A stretch of 64,000 nucleotides of DNA from Auanema rhodensis (taxonomy: Eukaryota > Nematoda > Chromadorea > Rhabditida > Rhabditidae). This document shows positions 12,020 through 24,913 of this stretch, piece by piece. The translations under genes were made by a program, and so were the position numbers. Each line of letters starts with the position of its first letter. The first letter of the stretch is position 1. The stretch spans positions 14,880,001 to 14,944,000 of the forward strand of contig OZ059897.1 in NCBI GenBank assembly GCA_964057225.1, in the 5' to 3' direction. Below the pieces are notes generated by a model. The model was not told where the DNA came from. It searched no databases and saw nothing but the letters and a program-made list of their open reading frames with translations.

Positions 12020-15000
12020 ATGAGTGGCCATACCGGTCAAGTGCCAAGCGCTAGTAATGCGCCTAGCACAAATGCTTCTCCAGGTAGTTCTAGTCGGGTA
12101 ACATCGCAATATTCTGAATTCAGAACCAAGTCCTAATATCGAATTTGGGGGACCCCGATCGTCGTCTTCCATCAACAACATCAACAGTATGACGACAAAT
12201 GCTTCACCTCGCAAAACCGGCTCCTCCTTCATATCAAATCTCAGCATTAAAAAAATATTTGGGAATTCTTCAGCACAGCGAGAAAAGGTATAACTGATTA
12301 TATCTTTGGGAATTTAAAATAAATTATAATAGGAAAATGCTCGTAAACTTGCTGCTCTTATATCTACTGATGGTTCAATCCGTCAAGGTACTTGGGATGG
12401 ACTATCCCAAGGGTCTGAGAAAAGGATTGAGACACTAAATCAACTACATGAGGTAAATTTTCTGTTTCTTTAAAATCGATTGCTTTGCTTATACATCTGT
12501 TATGTGGCGGTATGCTGTGCACTCTTGATTATGCATGTTCTTATCTTTTACCTACATTACTGCCCCTGCTTGATGTGCCAGCTTTTTTAACTTTTTGCAC
12601 ATTTTTGGTGGTGGAAGCAGTATCTCCGGGTGTGATGCTACCAATAACCTTAGAAATCCCTACTCGAGCACCGCCTTCTTTCCTGAGTCGCCTTCTGTCG
12701 GATTTTTTTCACTTTGGTTCGGTAGTAAGTGGATTCCTTTGTTGGTTTTGTCTGATTTGCATGCCGTTTGCACTTATTATCTGTTGTATAAGTTATACAT
12801 GAGATTTTTTTCAACAGGTGATAAAAAATAGAAGTCTTCAAGTGTCTACATTGGAAGGCTTGTATCATGATACTAAAGATATGCTAAATGACCCTGATAC
12901 TAAAGATCCTGTTTTACGACTGATCATTGAACTAACCGAAACTCAGAGAAAGCAGCTTGGATTAGCATTACGTCATACTTTTTTTGAAGTAAGTGTCTGT
13001 TTTTTTCTCATAATTAAAGAATTGTTTTACTCAGACAATAAAAACTATCGGTGTTGAAGAGCTGACAGTTCAATGGCTTAATGCTTTGAGTAATAAAGGT
13101 GAAGATGTAAACGGTTTTGAAAAGGTTTTATATTGCCTTTAATTTAAAGATATTAATACTTATTAGGATATGGATTATTTAATTGCGGAATGGGTTGAGA
13201 AAACATTAACCGAATATGACCATCCCCAAGCAAAGAATGTCTTGCAAATAGCTCAGCAATTTATCAGGTAATTCGTTATTGTAAATTATATCTATATTTA
13301 CAAGTTCAGACATAATTCTGCTTTCATTTGTCTTGATAGCATTGATACTTTACTGAAATATATATGTGAAAGAGGTTGTAAAAGAAATGATCCTTTAGCC
13401 GAAGAATGTCTTAAAAGCATTGACTGTATTATGCTTTTCAGGTTTCTCATCTTTGTTTTGTTTTAATTTGAACTCTTTGAAATTTTTTAGTGAATTACCA
13501 AGTGATAAACTATACAATGTTGTAACGGTGCTTTGTATCCAAGTCTGTTATGATACTTTCCGAAAAGAGGCATGGTGTTTAACTAGAAAACTACTTAATT
13601 CTCACTTAGGTCATAGGTTGAGTTTCCTTATGTAGTAATTTTTATTTTCATTTTTTGTTCAGAGCTCGAAACCATCTGCAAAATATTTTAGAAGATAGTG
13701 TTACTCTTAAGTGTCGTACGAATTCTGATTTTATAAAAGTAGTTCGAGGAGCAGTCTTCTGTTTAACAGATGCAATTTGGGGAACACACGTAACAATTCT
13801 TCACAAATTTTATGCTTTTCTCTTTAATTTCAGAAAATAGATATGTTCGTATGGAGTCCTGCTGCAGCTATTCCTTTCTTTGAGAAAGCCATGTCGGCTG
13901 ATGTGAACGTCTGCATAGGTTAGTTAACTTTCTTCTTTTCTTTTTGAAACGAAAAAAAAATGATTTCAGATGTACTTACTGCTCTTCGTCGCCTAATTCA
14001 AAGAAATGGACGTGATTTACAACAAATGACTTGGGCTGCGTTAATCCGCCTATTTGAATCTCTTCTCTCTTTATGCGATGAAGTAGGTTATTCTCTTCCT
14101 GAGTCGTCTTATTGTTTCCTTTCAGCGACCTGAGTATAAAGAAAAATGTAAAGCTGTATATGATCTTTTATTGCTTACAGAGCAACTGTACAAGTCTGTT
14201 TTTATTGAGTTGCTTATGAACTTCCCGAATCTGCTTTCAGAGAGGGACATTTCAATGCTAGTCCTGATCTTCTTTTTGACTTGATAGAACGTTGTGCTGA
14301 TCATCGTCCTAATAGTTCTGTTATTGCCTTGATTGAATATCGGGCTGGCGTAAGTTCATTTTAACAAATAATATGTATCTGCTTGTATATTCAGAGCATC
14401 TCCCCTGCTACTCCTAATTGGATTGAAAACCTTATCAAGTTTGTTAAAACTTATTCACATGTAAATCAAGCGTACGAAAGAAGAAGTAAAGTCTTGGATG
14501 CTATGCATTCTATATATACTAGATTCAAATTGCTATATGAACCTGAGATAGTCACTCAGGTTATTCTTCCCTTGAGTGAAAATATTCATATGGAAAAAGA
14601 TCCTCGAACTCAGGTCTGTCTTCATATTTTGTAGCTTAGAATTTCCAAAGTATTTTAGTACCAAATGATTAATATTTTATTGGACGTTGCTAAAACTGTC
14701 TCGGTCCGGGACGACTGTAAACTATTTGAATCCGTGTTTAGTCTTATTAGAAAACTTTTCAACAATACAATTATGAAATGTAAGCTTTTTGTTTCTTATT
14801 CCTAGGCTTACTTTTATTTCAGCTAGTACCCCTGCGGATGAACTGGATTTTATGGAACGTTTCCAGACTGAATCAGATGTAACAGGAAACGGTAAATAAT
14901 TTTTCAACGTTTTAATTATGTTAATAATTGTCTTAATAGGAATAACCATTGATAATTTATTAGTTTTATCAAAGGAGATAGATGGAGTACTTGCGGAAAG

Positions 15001-18000
15001 ATGGATGTCATTGACTCCAAAATTTTTAAATATGCTTATAGGTGAAACAAGTTCTTAATATTTTGTTTAACGTTCGAGTTATGCTTTAGATACTCTTGTT
15101 GAGCATATTGAAATGCAGTATAATGCATCTTGGAATACTGATCTTGGATCAGATGTAAGATCCAAATTCTATTGTAGCAGTATTATTTTTGTTTCAGATA
15201 AGAATATCTGTTTTGAGTACTTTGCTCTCCATTCATTGCTGCCCAATTACAAACAGGATGCGTAAGTCTTACATTTGTCGAGATCTTTTAACCTTGTTAT
15301 TGTTTATATAGAAAGATTTGGTAGAGATGATGTTGAACCTCTAGCTAATGTATTCATTCAACGTAAACATCCCGGACATGAAACAGGATTCACTTGGTCT
15401 AAAATATGTACCATCGTTACCAGAGTTCTTGATCACGATACAAGGTATGTTTTCTTGTTACTTTTGAATTAATATTATTTTGTAGCTGGACTGTAATTCA
15501 AGAATGTCTTCAAAAGTTAGGAAGAGTACTGGAGCATATCGAACTTGTGTTAACAGCTTCTTTCCAAGAGGTTGAATTACTCATTCATTCCTTAGTTTCT
15601 CTATATAGAAGAAATGAGGAAAAAACCACAAGTTTCCCAGTAGGTCCTTTATCGAAGTATTTGCCTCCTGTATTAGCTACACTGGTATGTCTTATTTATT
15701 TGAAGTATTATTAACTTATGTTTTAACTAGATTAATTACACAATGACCCAAGAAAATAAAAGTCAAGAAGTTTGTAGAGTTCTAACGGACTGTATTAAAT
15801 ATGAACAGATTGAGGTAATTTAATTTAAGTTCAAGCATATCAGATAGCTCTATTTACTTCAGGCTATAATGGCTTGTGATATTGCTATTCTATTAGTTCC
15901 TGAAAGAATGAGTTCTAATGCTCACACTTTAATTGAAGAGCTATTAAAAGTAAAGCCAACTTCAACGAGGGCGATACCTGTAATTGAACTGCTTAGTGAT
16001 TCTGCAGATATTCCAGAGTTTCAGCAGCTTTTTAAGGTATTCATCATCTATTAATTATTTCGAGATCAGAAAAAAAATTTCAGCCAGACTACTATAAGAA
16101 GATCGTTGATATTTTAGTGCCTTATGCTGATGTCAGAGAATTCAGCACATATATCGTAGCATGCACTCATAGAGTTTTAATGCGCTGGTATGTTAGAACA
16201 CCTGAACATGTTCGTGTTGAGATCGGAGAGTAAGTTATAATTTTGTTTCCGAATTATATTTTTTCTTTCAGTCACATTTTGAAGTCTGTCACTGATCTCT
16301 ATAATAGATCTTCTATTTCGGAAGGTATACCTAGACAGCATAGTGGAGATGGGCGTCAAGTTTGTTTTTTTATATTTTATCTATTTTCTCAGATCCGAAA
16401 TTGTTAGGTTCCCGGTAATCTATTTTTGTTGGGAGGTGATCCGGCTACTCCTCCACCTATGGATGGAATGGGCTCGTTCCGAGAAGAGAAAAAGCCTGAT
16501 AGTGTATATAAAAAAACTAAAGCAAGAGATAATTCATACATTTTAGATAAGTGAAGAAATACTTCGTGCCCTGGATTGTTTTATACGTTTAGGTCGACTT
16601 GATGACATAATAGGTTCAGCAGTGGTACATCTCTATTTTTTCAAATATTTATTACAACTTCTTAATCTTAGCCACCTGATCATTTAATAGAGGCTAATGT
16701 GGAACATTATTATGTCAATGATTGCATTGTTTCTGTGCGTACGCTGGTTGACAAAGAGGACGGTGAGTGTTTTTGTGTTATCTTTCTTCATCGGTTTTAT
16801 TTTCATTTCGGGGAATATACCAAAAACTTTGTTCTGACGTAAATATTCGTCACTTTATCACTTTATCATATCATGAAAAGAAATTTAAAACGTTGTAAAA
16901 TGATATACACTCTTACGTTCAGATTGTGACAACGATGTTTTCACCACCTCGAGTGATGTTGCAAGCTCACCACCGGTTGAGAACTTTGCTGAGACGGTAT
17001 CGTTCACAAATGTTTATTAAAAAAATTAGGGTGTTTTTTTTTCAGAGAAGAAGACATCAATCTGCTATTCAAGATCGTCGATCAGCTTTGGCTCGTAACA
17101 TTGAAAGTATTGGTCAAAAACCAAAAGCTTTAGATGATTTATACGCTGTTGGTGGACCACACCAACAAGGTCGCCGAAAAGATAAAGGTTTGACTTTCAG
17201 TGAGTACTGTAGCTATTTTTATCCAGTTCGCTCCTCAACATTTGCATATCTTAATGTTCGTCATATGTATGGAAAAACATCTTGGTTGATGAGAACTTTT
17301 GAAGACTGGCCAGAAGATTTCTTACTTTGTATAACACATTTACTCTTTTATTCCATCTTTATAATGTTGTTCAGCTTCATCGTCTCCTTGGCTCGTAGTA
17401 AGTCTTTTGAACCATCTTCTACCATCTAATGGCATTACACGATTAATTAAAAAGGATGATGATGTTGAGCGTTCGTTAAGAGTACTTGACACAGTAAGAT
17501 TGCGAATAAGTTTTAGCTAAAGTTTATCCTACTCTTATAGGTTCAAGGTGTCGAGTTTCATGCTGTTGGTGTTTTATTCATAGCTTCTCACCAAGAAACA
17601 GATGCAGAGATACTATCCAATACATATGGGTCAGATCGTTATGCTCGGTTTATAAAACTTTTGGGAGAACCAATATCTTTGGATGGCAAACCAGGCGGTT
17701 TGGAATCTCCTCTTCATGGAAGTTACACATATGAGGACCGAGATGAGCTTACTCGAATTGTTGGTGGAAATTGAGAACATGGTTCTGAAATAACATTTTC
17801 AGGTTTTCTTGATATCAACGTTGATGCCAAACGTTCCAAATGATCCGAATTGCAATTCTAAAAAGAAGCTTATCGGAAATAATTTTGTTCTTGTTGTCTT
17901 TAATGAAAGCGGGAAAACATGGAAGATAGGTAACGTATGTGGACAGTTTGCTTCTGTCTGTATCGAAGTCGTACCTTCTGATGCAAAAAGTCTTTTGATT

Positions 18001-18359
18001 ACTGTACATGCTAAACAAGACATTTCCTGTTGGCTTGCTATGAAACGAGTCCTACTTAGTGACGTGTAAGTTTTCATTTCTAGTTTCCCTACCGTATACC
18101 AAGACAATTCCTTCGACGAAGTTACAGTAGTCTATGGATAACAATATCTTTGTCTTGCTGAATCTTTAATATATCTTAGGAATATTTTTGTATATTTAGA
18201 AGCGCTGCTCGTCTTCTTCGGAAATTGATAGTTCGCTCCTTATTATCAGTTAATGTTACTAGACATGGCGATGAATCGTACATATCAGCTGGTGTCAGTC
18301 GTCTCCGTAGTATTCGCCAGATCAAGGAGCGATATAAACCTAAGCTCAGGAATCTATAA
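12020..18359 (+). CDS. TSC2: tuberin (TSC2 orthologue), Rheb GTPase-activating protein
   Basis: Thirty-four exons, from 12020-12083 to 18200-18359, keep one open frame of 1428 residues by hand-splicing. Residues 1-60 are Ser/Asn-rich. The middle is alpha-helical and matches the tuberin N-terminal and tuberin-type domains, for example RGAVFCLTDAIWGTH near residue 345 and LIERCADHRPNSSV near residue 460. A KTSWLM motif precedes the GAP domain. The C-terminal RapGAP domain spans about 1205-1380, with ILSNTYGSDRYARFI, STLMPN and KKKLIGNNFVLVVFNESGK. Asn1314 aligns with the catalytic asparagine thumb, so activity is likely kept. Tuberin with TSC1 turns off Rheb and thereby mTORC1. The length is shorter than human (1807), mostly through loss of the Ser-rich linker that carries regulatory sites. 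C. elegans lacks this gene. Most introns are 40-60 nt, but intron 3 (12453-12817) is 365 nt. Confidence 0.93.
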
Positions 18360-18827
18360 AAACAGATAGTATTGTTAAGTGTATTTTGTTTTTTTTTACA
18401 AATTTTTTGTTGGTCTCGTTTTACTTGATATAGCTACAGGTATTCATACTCAGTCGATCTTCTTTTCCAAATTCACATGGTCAGCTAACTAGTCGAAGTT
18501 AAGAATTCGAGTATTTATTGAAGCTGTTTTACTACTCTGTGCTCTTGATTTTTTGTGGGTTGTCATCTTTTCCAATTGCCTTGTTAACGTTTTTCACCTT
18601 TCAAGCCCGCACTCTATTCATGTTTTATAATAGATTTTTTAGTAATAATATCTTTGTACTTTAGGATTCCATGTAAATTTAGATCTTATATGGCAGTTGT
18701 AAACTCTCTGCCTATTAATAAAATCAATTTCTTTTTTTATTTGAATGTTGAAAGTTCATAATTGTTGTGGTCTTCTAATATTTTTATTGTCGATCGTTCA
18801 TTTTTAAACTTAAGTTCAGCATAGAAA
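18360..18827 (+). promoter_or_regulatory. possible operon intercistronic region (tuberin to CYTH gene)
   Basis: AATAAA at 18717-18722 is followed 97 nt later by a splice acceptor (AAGTTCAG ending 18819), with U-rich sequence between, and the ATG comes 9 nt after the acceptor. In C. elegans, SL2 operons show this roughly 100-nt gap between poly(A) signal and downstream trans-splice site. A separate promoter in the 469 bp is the alternative. Confidence 0.45.
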
Positions 18828-19819
18828 ATGCGTAACGTAGAGATCAAAGCCAAGGTTCATGACAGAAACAAGATTGTCGAATTGGCCAAGAAGTTAGTCG
18901 GAGAAGTATGACATCATTTTCTGTTCTCTTGTCTGTGATCATGATGTTTAGGAGCCTGCTGAACTTATTCAGCATGACATCTTCTATAATTCTCCAAAAG
19001 GACGTATGAAGATGAGATCAGTTACAAATAACGGAGTGGTATATAAACATTTTTACAGCATTAGAATCAAGAAGTGTCTTTGTTTTTAGAGAAGATCTGA
19101 ACTGATTTGGTATGACCGCCCTGATGTTTCCGGTCCAAAGCTTAGCGAATATAACAAGACTGATCTTGACGATGCTACCCTTGAAAGCCTAAAAAAATCG
19201 TTAGCGTTATCTATGGGATTAAAGGGGGAGGTTAAGAAAAGACGAACCCTTCTCGTTCATAATCAAACTAGAATTCATATTGATACTGTGGAAGGATTAG
19301 GTGATTTTATGGAACTAGAGGTATGATTATAACATATATCAATCAAATATGAAATTAACAGATATTACCACACATTGCATCATGTTTCTGCATCTTAATC
19401 TATTTCCTTATCCTAACATTAAACGAGTTGTCTTGTGTTGCTTATCATTTTAGCTTCATAAAAACTTAAAATTATTATTTTGATTTTCTAATTTTCACTA
19501 TTACCCCCTGCAACTCATACACTGTGTTCTCTTCATAAACAGAACATTAACCTAGTTCATGACATGTTCTGGGCTCACATTGTCTTTTGTTCAAAGATCT
19601 TAGCATTGTAGCACTTCAAATGTGACTTGTTTTTTTCATTTTAGAATAATTATATTTTTTGGAATTTCTTATCAAACAAATTTTCAGGTTGTTTTAAATG
19701 ATTCACAATCTGTTGCTGATGGTGAGAAAATCGCAAACGAAATACAACAGGCTCTCGAAGTAGCAGATGCTGATCTTTTAACTTGTGCTTATATGGACAT
19801 GTTGAATGCTCAGAAGTAG
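18828..19819 (+). CDS. CYTH-domain protein (CyaB / thiamine-triphosphatase-like)
   Basis: Four exons (18828-18905, 18952-19038, 19090-19320, 19688-19819) join in phase 0 to 175 residues, the usual length of a stand-alone CYTH domain. The N-terminus VEIKAKV (residues 4-10) is the first-strand metal/phosphate signature, in the ExKxK form common in the class IV adenylate cyclase subfamily rather than strict ExExK. Basic strands follow (RSELIWYDRP, KKRRTLLVHNQTRIHIDTVE), then the acidic LGDFMELEVVL strand. CYTH enzymes bind triphosphates in a beta-tunnel with divalent metal. The animal role is usually triphosphate hydrolysis; the substrate here is unknown. Intron 3 (367 nt) is far longer than the other two. 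AATAAA is at 19886-19891. Confidence 0.87.
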
Positions 19820-19885
19820 AACTATACACTTCCTATTTGAAACAAGTATTTACTACATTTGCAAAAAGTGTTGTTTTTGTGTTGA

Positions 19886-19891
19886 AATAAA
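19886..19891 (+). terminator. poly(A) signal of CYTH gene
   Basis: AATAAA lies 67 nt after the stop codon. Confidence 0.7.
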
Positions 19892-21862
19892 ATTATTTTT
19901 TTGTTATTTTCCTATTCTTCAAGTTTCTTGTCTAATTTTGTAAGTGTATCTATTTACGGGAGATGCACCACGTTTTATAGCTTTCGAAATAAGCGAACGT
20001 TTTCAATATTTTGCTTAACTGAAGTTCATGTGACCAAATTGGCACAGTTTTGAAGCGATTCCCATGGTCGCTATCAGCGTGAAAACAGATGAACTCGGTT
20101 GTCCTTACAACGTCATCCGCTTAGCGATTTCGTCTTCGCGCCGTCCTCTACTTCACATATCACCCAGGATATCACCATAACCTGTTGAAAACAGCTGGGT
20201 ATTAATATTTTTTAAATAAATTTCATTTGCTCAAGTTTATATGCTTCTACTTTCAGACAAAACAGTACAATATACTTTTAAAAGTTCATAAGATGACTGT
20301 ACAATTCTAGTCCACATATCTGAATGTTTGACGTTTTCACTTTCAGACATTTTTGTTATTAAATGTTATTTCGTAATTATTAGGAATACTGCGTTCTGAT
20401 TCTTAATTTTTATTGTACTTATTCTATAAGATAAAACTATGTTTTGTTTACAATTCACACGTCTTGTTCGCCTTCTACTATACGCCTTCTGCGTAGTACA
20501 TCGCTGATAGCTCTATAGATTCATTAAACTTAGAATGTACAAAACATATATTCTTAAATATTGTCTGAATTTCTAATAACCACATAAGGTTTTTCTCATT
20601 TTTTTAATCTAATTGAAAATAAAGAGTATATAATTCAGCGTACAATTCATTCTCCCATACATCATATTTTGCAATCTTTTTTACACCATCTAACAGTCTC
20701 CCCCAACACGTCAAATCCTTTAGTTTCGACCACCGTCAGGCACAGTTCACGTGGCAGAAAAACTAAATGGGAATAACTATAGAAAAGTATTCATATAAAA
20801 TATTTTTTTATTTCTATCATACCTCATTACTTAATTACTTACTTACTTTCACATGTATTGATGATAAATAGATTCAACTTTGAACGTTGACAAGAAAGTT
20901 CAAGGTTGACGTATGAAACACTTGGCGTTTATATATATATTTATATTCTGAACCAAAAATAGCTATTAAAATCATGAAAATGATACATTCACCGGAAATA
21001 TTATGAATAACATTATATTAACTTTTATCAAGTTAATAAAAACAATTTTTAAGGGAATAAATTTCACAAATGGTTATTCAATGATAATAGGAACATGTGC
21101 TATTCACGTGGCCATCCCACGTCATTTTAATTCACGCAAGTCTCTGAGAAGTCATTTAAGTATTTCTTAAAGCAGTTAACGGTTGCACCCAGGCTCAGGC
21201 GCTTAACCTATTAGAACATTTTTTAAAATAAAAAAATTGCGAAATTCTAACAGAACTACTTTGGGTTGTGTTTACTCCCTTGGGAAGTTGATATTGTATG
21301 TTTCAGAGTACATTCTTCAATTATGATCAATATTTCCCACATACAATTACAAAGAATGAGTTATCCTACAAGGCATCATATCAAAGAAGTTGTGGCCTAA
21401 TAGACCTCTGTACTGTGTCGTTCTTTAGCGAGAACAGTTCACCTAGCTCTGTTTGATCCTGTTCTGCCCAAAAAAAGGCATATCTTTACTGAACCAATTC
21501 CATCTCCATTCAAATTGTCCTTTCTCTTAATTAACTAGATACATTCATTTGTGCGTAAATGTGTATATGAATAGAAAAAGAGAAAGAATAGATTTGCCTT
21601 TCAGAATTGTATGTGTGGAAGGTTACAGTTTGACTAGCAGATACAATACGTTTGAAGTGAACTTAATTTGTAATAAACTATCTCTCTGATTTTTTTACTT
21701 GTGGCTCTAATTTTTCCTTAAGTTTTTTTCTGTATTACTACTTATATTGGCACGTTGTTGTATAATTTATTTAAAATATTACGCTTTACGATTAACTAAT
21801 GATGATGTATTGTGTTGTTCCGTCAATTTTGAGGCGGGGCCTTGCGTTGTTTTTAGCATCTC
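19892..21862. other. intergenic region
   Basis: Two kilobases without a recognised gene. Short GC-richer patches (near 20040-20190 and 20690-20760) break the AT-rich background. No splice-consistent exon was found in them. Confidence 0.4.
21180..21226 (-). pseudogene. degenerate tRNA-like segment
   Basis: The minus strand holds AGGTTAAGCGCCTGAGCC, resembling the A-box/D-arm of a class II tRNA. I could not complete a cloverleaf or find a good B-box, so this is at most a relic or SINE head. Confidence 0.25.
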
Positions 21863-21870
21863 TATATAAG
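21863..21870 (+). promoter_or_regulatory. TATA box of the sugar transporter gene
   Basis: TATATAAG occurs 255 bp before the transporter ATG, followed by a GC-richer stretch that looks like a 5' leader. A splice acceptor (TTTTCAG ending 22121) lies four bases before the ATG, so a 5'-UTR intron or trans-splicing is likely. Confidence 0.5.
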
Positions 21871-22124
21871 TTGTGGACATTATGGTCTTATGCTGCTTCC
21901 GATCCTCGCTGATCTTCGTCTGTCGTTCTCTAGCCCAGTCAGCCTACTGTCTTTGAGAACTAGCATTGCCGCACCTAATCATTTAGCTCCACCTACTTCG
22001 TTCTCAGATCGTTTTTCCCATAAACTTTCTTTGCACGACAAAATTTGACATTTCTATAAAAAAATTTTTCGTCTATTGTATTTATTGATATTGTAGCATG
22101 TTTAATTATTTTAATTTTCAGGTT

Positions 22125-24913
22125 ATGGCGAACGTGTATTTCCTCGTTCTTATCTATGCCATCCTCACTTTTATCACCAACTTTCCTTCGGGATTCACTA
22201 ACTCTACCGTTAACACAGCTGTTGGTCAGCTAAGAAGGTTTGTTAAGCGTGCTTTTTCTCTTCGAATACAATATAAACTGGATATAGAAAGTTATTTTTG
22301 GTATCTCTTTAGGCAAACGACATGTACTCTTAAACTTTTGAACTTTTGATATCATCTTCATATCCATCTGATCCTAAACCACCTGATTACTGATTACCAA
22401 CCCTGACAAAAGGGTCGGTACTGAAGGACACTCAGAGCGTTAAGAATTCTGATTTTGCTTGTTCTATAGGTGACAGGTGCTATACCGTATCAAAGTCACT
22501 TAAGAACATTACAACCGAAGACCCTAAAGATTTTGTTTTTTTTATTCTGATGACATATTGGTTCTTCATTACCGATTATTCTATGTTCTGATGAAAAGTT
22601 TCTCTGATGTGACCCTGTTTGAGCATTTCATTAGAAATATAACAGCAGTAAATTCATGTTTGTATAAAACTTGAGAGAGAGAAAGAAAGAATGAGAGAGA
22701 GAAAGATAGAGAGAAAACAATCAGGTTATAATCCATTGATATCATTCCGAAGTTTAGCAAAGTCCCCAACAAAGAGAACTAACCTTGGGATAAGTACTTT
22801 TGAATTTGGGGTTCGAATAGATTCAATTGGGATGATTGCCGTTAAAGATTAAATATAAACCAAAAGTTTGCTTTATGGTGATAATTATTTGATCTCGATT
22901 TTTACAGTTTCATCAATGTGTCATATGTAGAACGAGGCATAAAATTGTCTCCTTCTGCCATGCTCTTCATCCAGGTTTGAGTAGCATTTATTCAAATGTT
23001 CAACATTTGTATTCTAGTCCGCTGTTATGAACTGCTGGTTCGTAGCACAAGTCTTTGGATCCTTATATACCCCTTTGATCATGGACAGATTGGGAAGAAG
23101 AGGTATTACAGACTATTTTTTGTTCTTTTGTACTTAAACTTAAATTTAGCTGGATATATGATTGCCGTCGTTATGACATTAGTTGCCACAGTTGTGCAAT
23201 ATCTGTCTATTCAATACAAATATCCTGAAGTTCTGATTATCGGTAGAACAATCGCTGCTCTCTCTAGTCCTATTGCTGACACAAGTCTCATGTTATATAT
23301 GCAGGTTTTGATTCTTCTGTTGCAGATTAAAATTTCAAATAATTTGCAGGAAACATCTCCGCAGCACTTGCGCGGTATGGCTTCATTCTTCTGTGAAATA
23401 GGATATGGTGCCATGTGCGTGTTAGGAGGAGTACGTTTTATGATTTTTCTTTCTAGTTTTTATCAAATGTTTTATCAGTCATTTTTAATTGTTCTCTATT
23501 TTTTTCAGGTTTTGGGTATGAGAAACGTTTTAGGATATGATTTTTCAATTCTCATATTGTTTGCTGGCATACCTGAATTACTTTCTCTTGTCTTCTTATT
23601 ATTCATTCCTGAAACTCCAAAATATTTGTTGATCACCAAGTAAGCTGTTTTTCAAGATAATAGAATTCATAAGGCATTTTCAGGGGAGATCGGCGATCTG
23701 CTTTGAAATCGTTGGAATTTTTCCAAGGCAAGCAAGAAGACAATGAGCAAATTCTTGATGAATATGAGAAAGAAAAAGAATTGGATAGTGTGAATAAGAC
23801 AAGATCATCATTCAGTGTAAGAAAAAACCAAATGTTATGGTATTTTATTTTTTATATTTATAGGAAGTTTTCACTACATGGTATCTTCGTCAAGCTATCT
23901 ATATCACATCTGCTGTTTCTATCCTCTCATTACCCTTTTTCCCAATTCTTCAATCATCCACTTTCTTCTTTTTGGAATGTGGAATCGAGAGGTGAATAAC
24001 ATGTTTCTAGTGATCTTAAAAAAAATGAAAGAAAAACAACCGATCTTCATTATTTGACATAATAAAGTGACAATATATACTTTGACGTCAATCATTCACG
24101 TCAAAATTTTCAACGAAAGTGTAATTTCTTAAAATAATATTAATTATTTGTCAGGTTGATCAAAAAATATTTTTTTTTAGAAAATGGGCAGAGTTCTCTA
24201 CAACTCTTCTGCTAATTGTATTTACTGTTGCATGTGTAGCTGGAGCTTCCTTTATTGATAAATTCCCACGCCGTTTATTAATTATCACTTTCGGATCTAT
24301 TTCAACGGTAAATTTGTATAAAACTATAATTATACTACGTTTTATTTCATAGGTTTTCATTCTCGGCTTCTCAGTTTGCTCAATATGTAATAATATGACC
24401 CCTTGGGCAAAATATGCCGCCGTTGGATGTATTGTGTGTTTCTGTATTTCTCATGGGTTTGTTAGAAATTGAAATACAAATTAATTATAATTTGTATTTA
24501 GATTGGTTATGGGCCCCATAACTTGGTTCATTGCTCCTGAAATGGTTAGCCAACGCCACAAGGCTACCATTTTCGCAACAACTTTCGCCATTAGTAATAT
24601 CTTAATCTCTATTACTGATTTCTTAATTATTCCACTTTTTAAGGTAAGAGAGGAAATTAGAAAATTAAATAATTTTAAAAATTGTATTTTTCAGCACGTC
24701 GGAGGAGTTTCTTTCATAATGGTCTTTGTAATTCCCTCAGTTATTAGTTTAATTTATCTATACTTGTATCTACCTGAAACAAGAGGTAGACAAACACATC
24801 AAATCATTGCTTCCATGATGAGAAAGAACAAAAAAGTTGATAATAATAAGGATGGAACTGGGTATAAAGTTTTTGACGTCAGTAGTACTGTAGGAGAACC
24901 ACCCAAAGTTTGA
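22125..24913 (+). CDS. SLC2/GLUT-type facilitative sugar transporter (MFS)
   Basis: Twelve exons (22125-22237, 22908-22974, 23018-23102, 23150-23304, 23350-23430, 23509-23639, 23684-23816, 23864-23991, 24181-24307, 24353-24456, 24502-24643, 24695-24913) join in phase to 494 residues with 12 predicted membrane spans. Family signatures appear in order: DRLGRR between TM2 and TM3, IGRTIAAL in TM4, ETSPQHLRG after TM4, PETPKYLL after TM6, DKFPRRLL between TM8 and TM9, GPITWFIAPEM in TM10, and PETRGRQ after TM12. The QLS and QQLSG-type glucose motifs are not evident, so the substrate may be another sugar or polyol. Length is normal for the family. Intron 1 is 670 nt, far longer than the rest, and contains a GA-rich microsatellite. 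Confidence 0.92.
22671..22716. repeat. GA-rich microsatellite in intron 1 of the sugar transporter
   Basis: An imperfect (GA)n/(GAAA)n purine tract. No other function is visible. Confidence 0.8.

Noticed and set aside
12485..12802. Hydrophobic open frame inside tuberin intron 3 as a separate gene or exon
   Set aside because: No start context, and no acceptor/donor pair keeps tuberin phase 0 without a stop.
17206..17232. 27-nt intron (GTGAGT...CCAG) in tuberin exon 30
   Set aside because: The exon reads through in frame without removing it, and 27 nt is far below the other introns.
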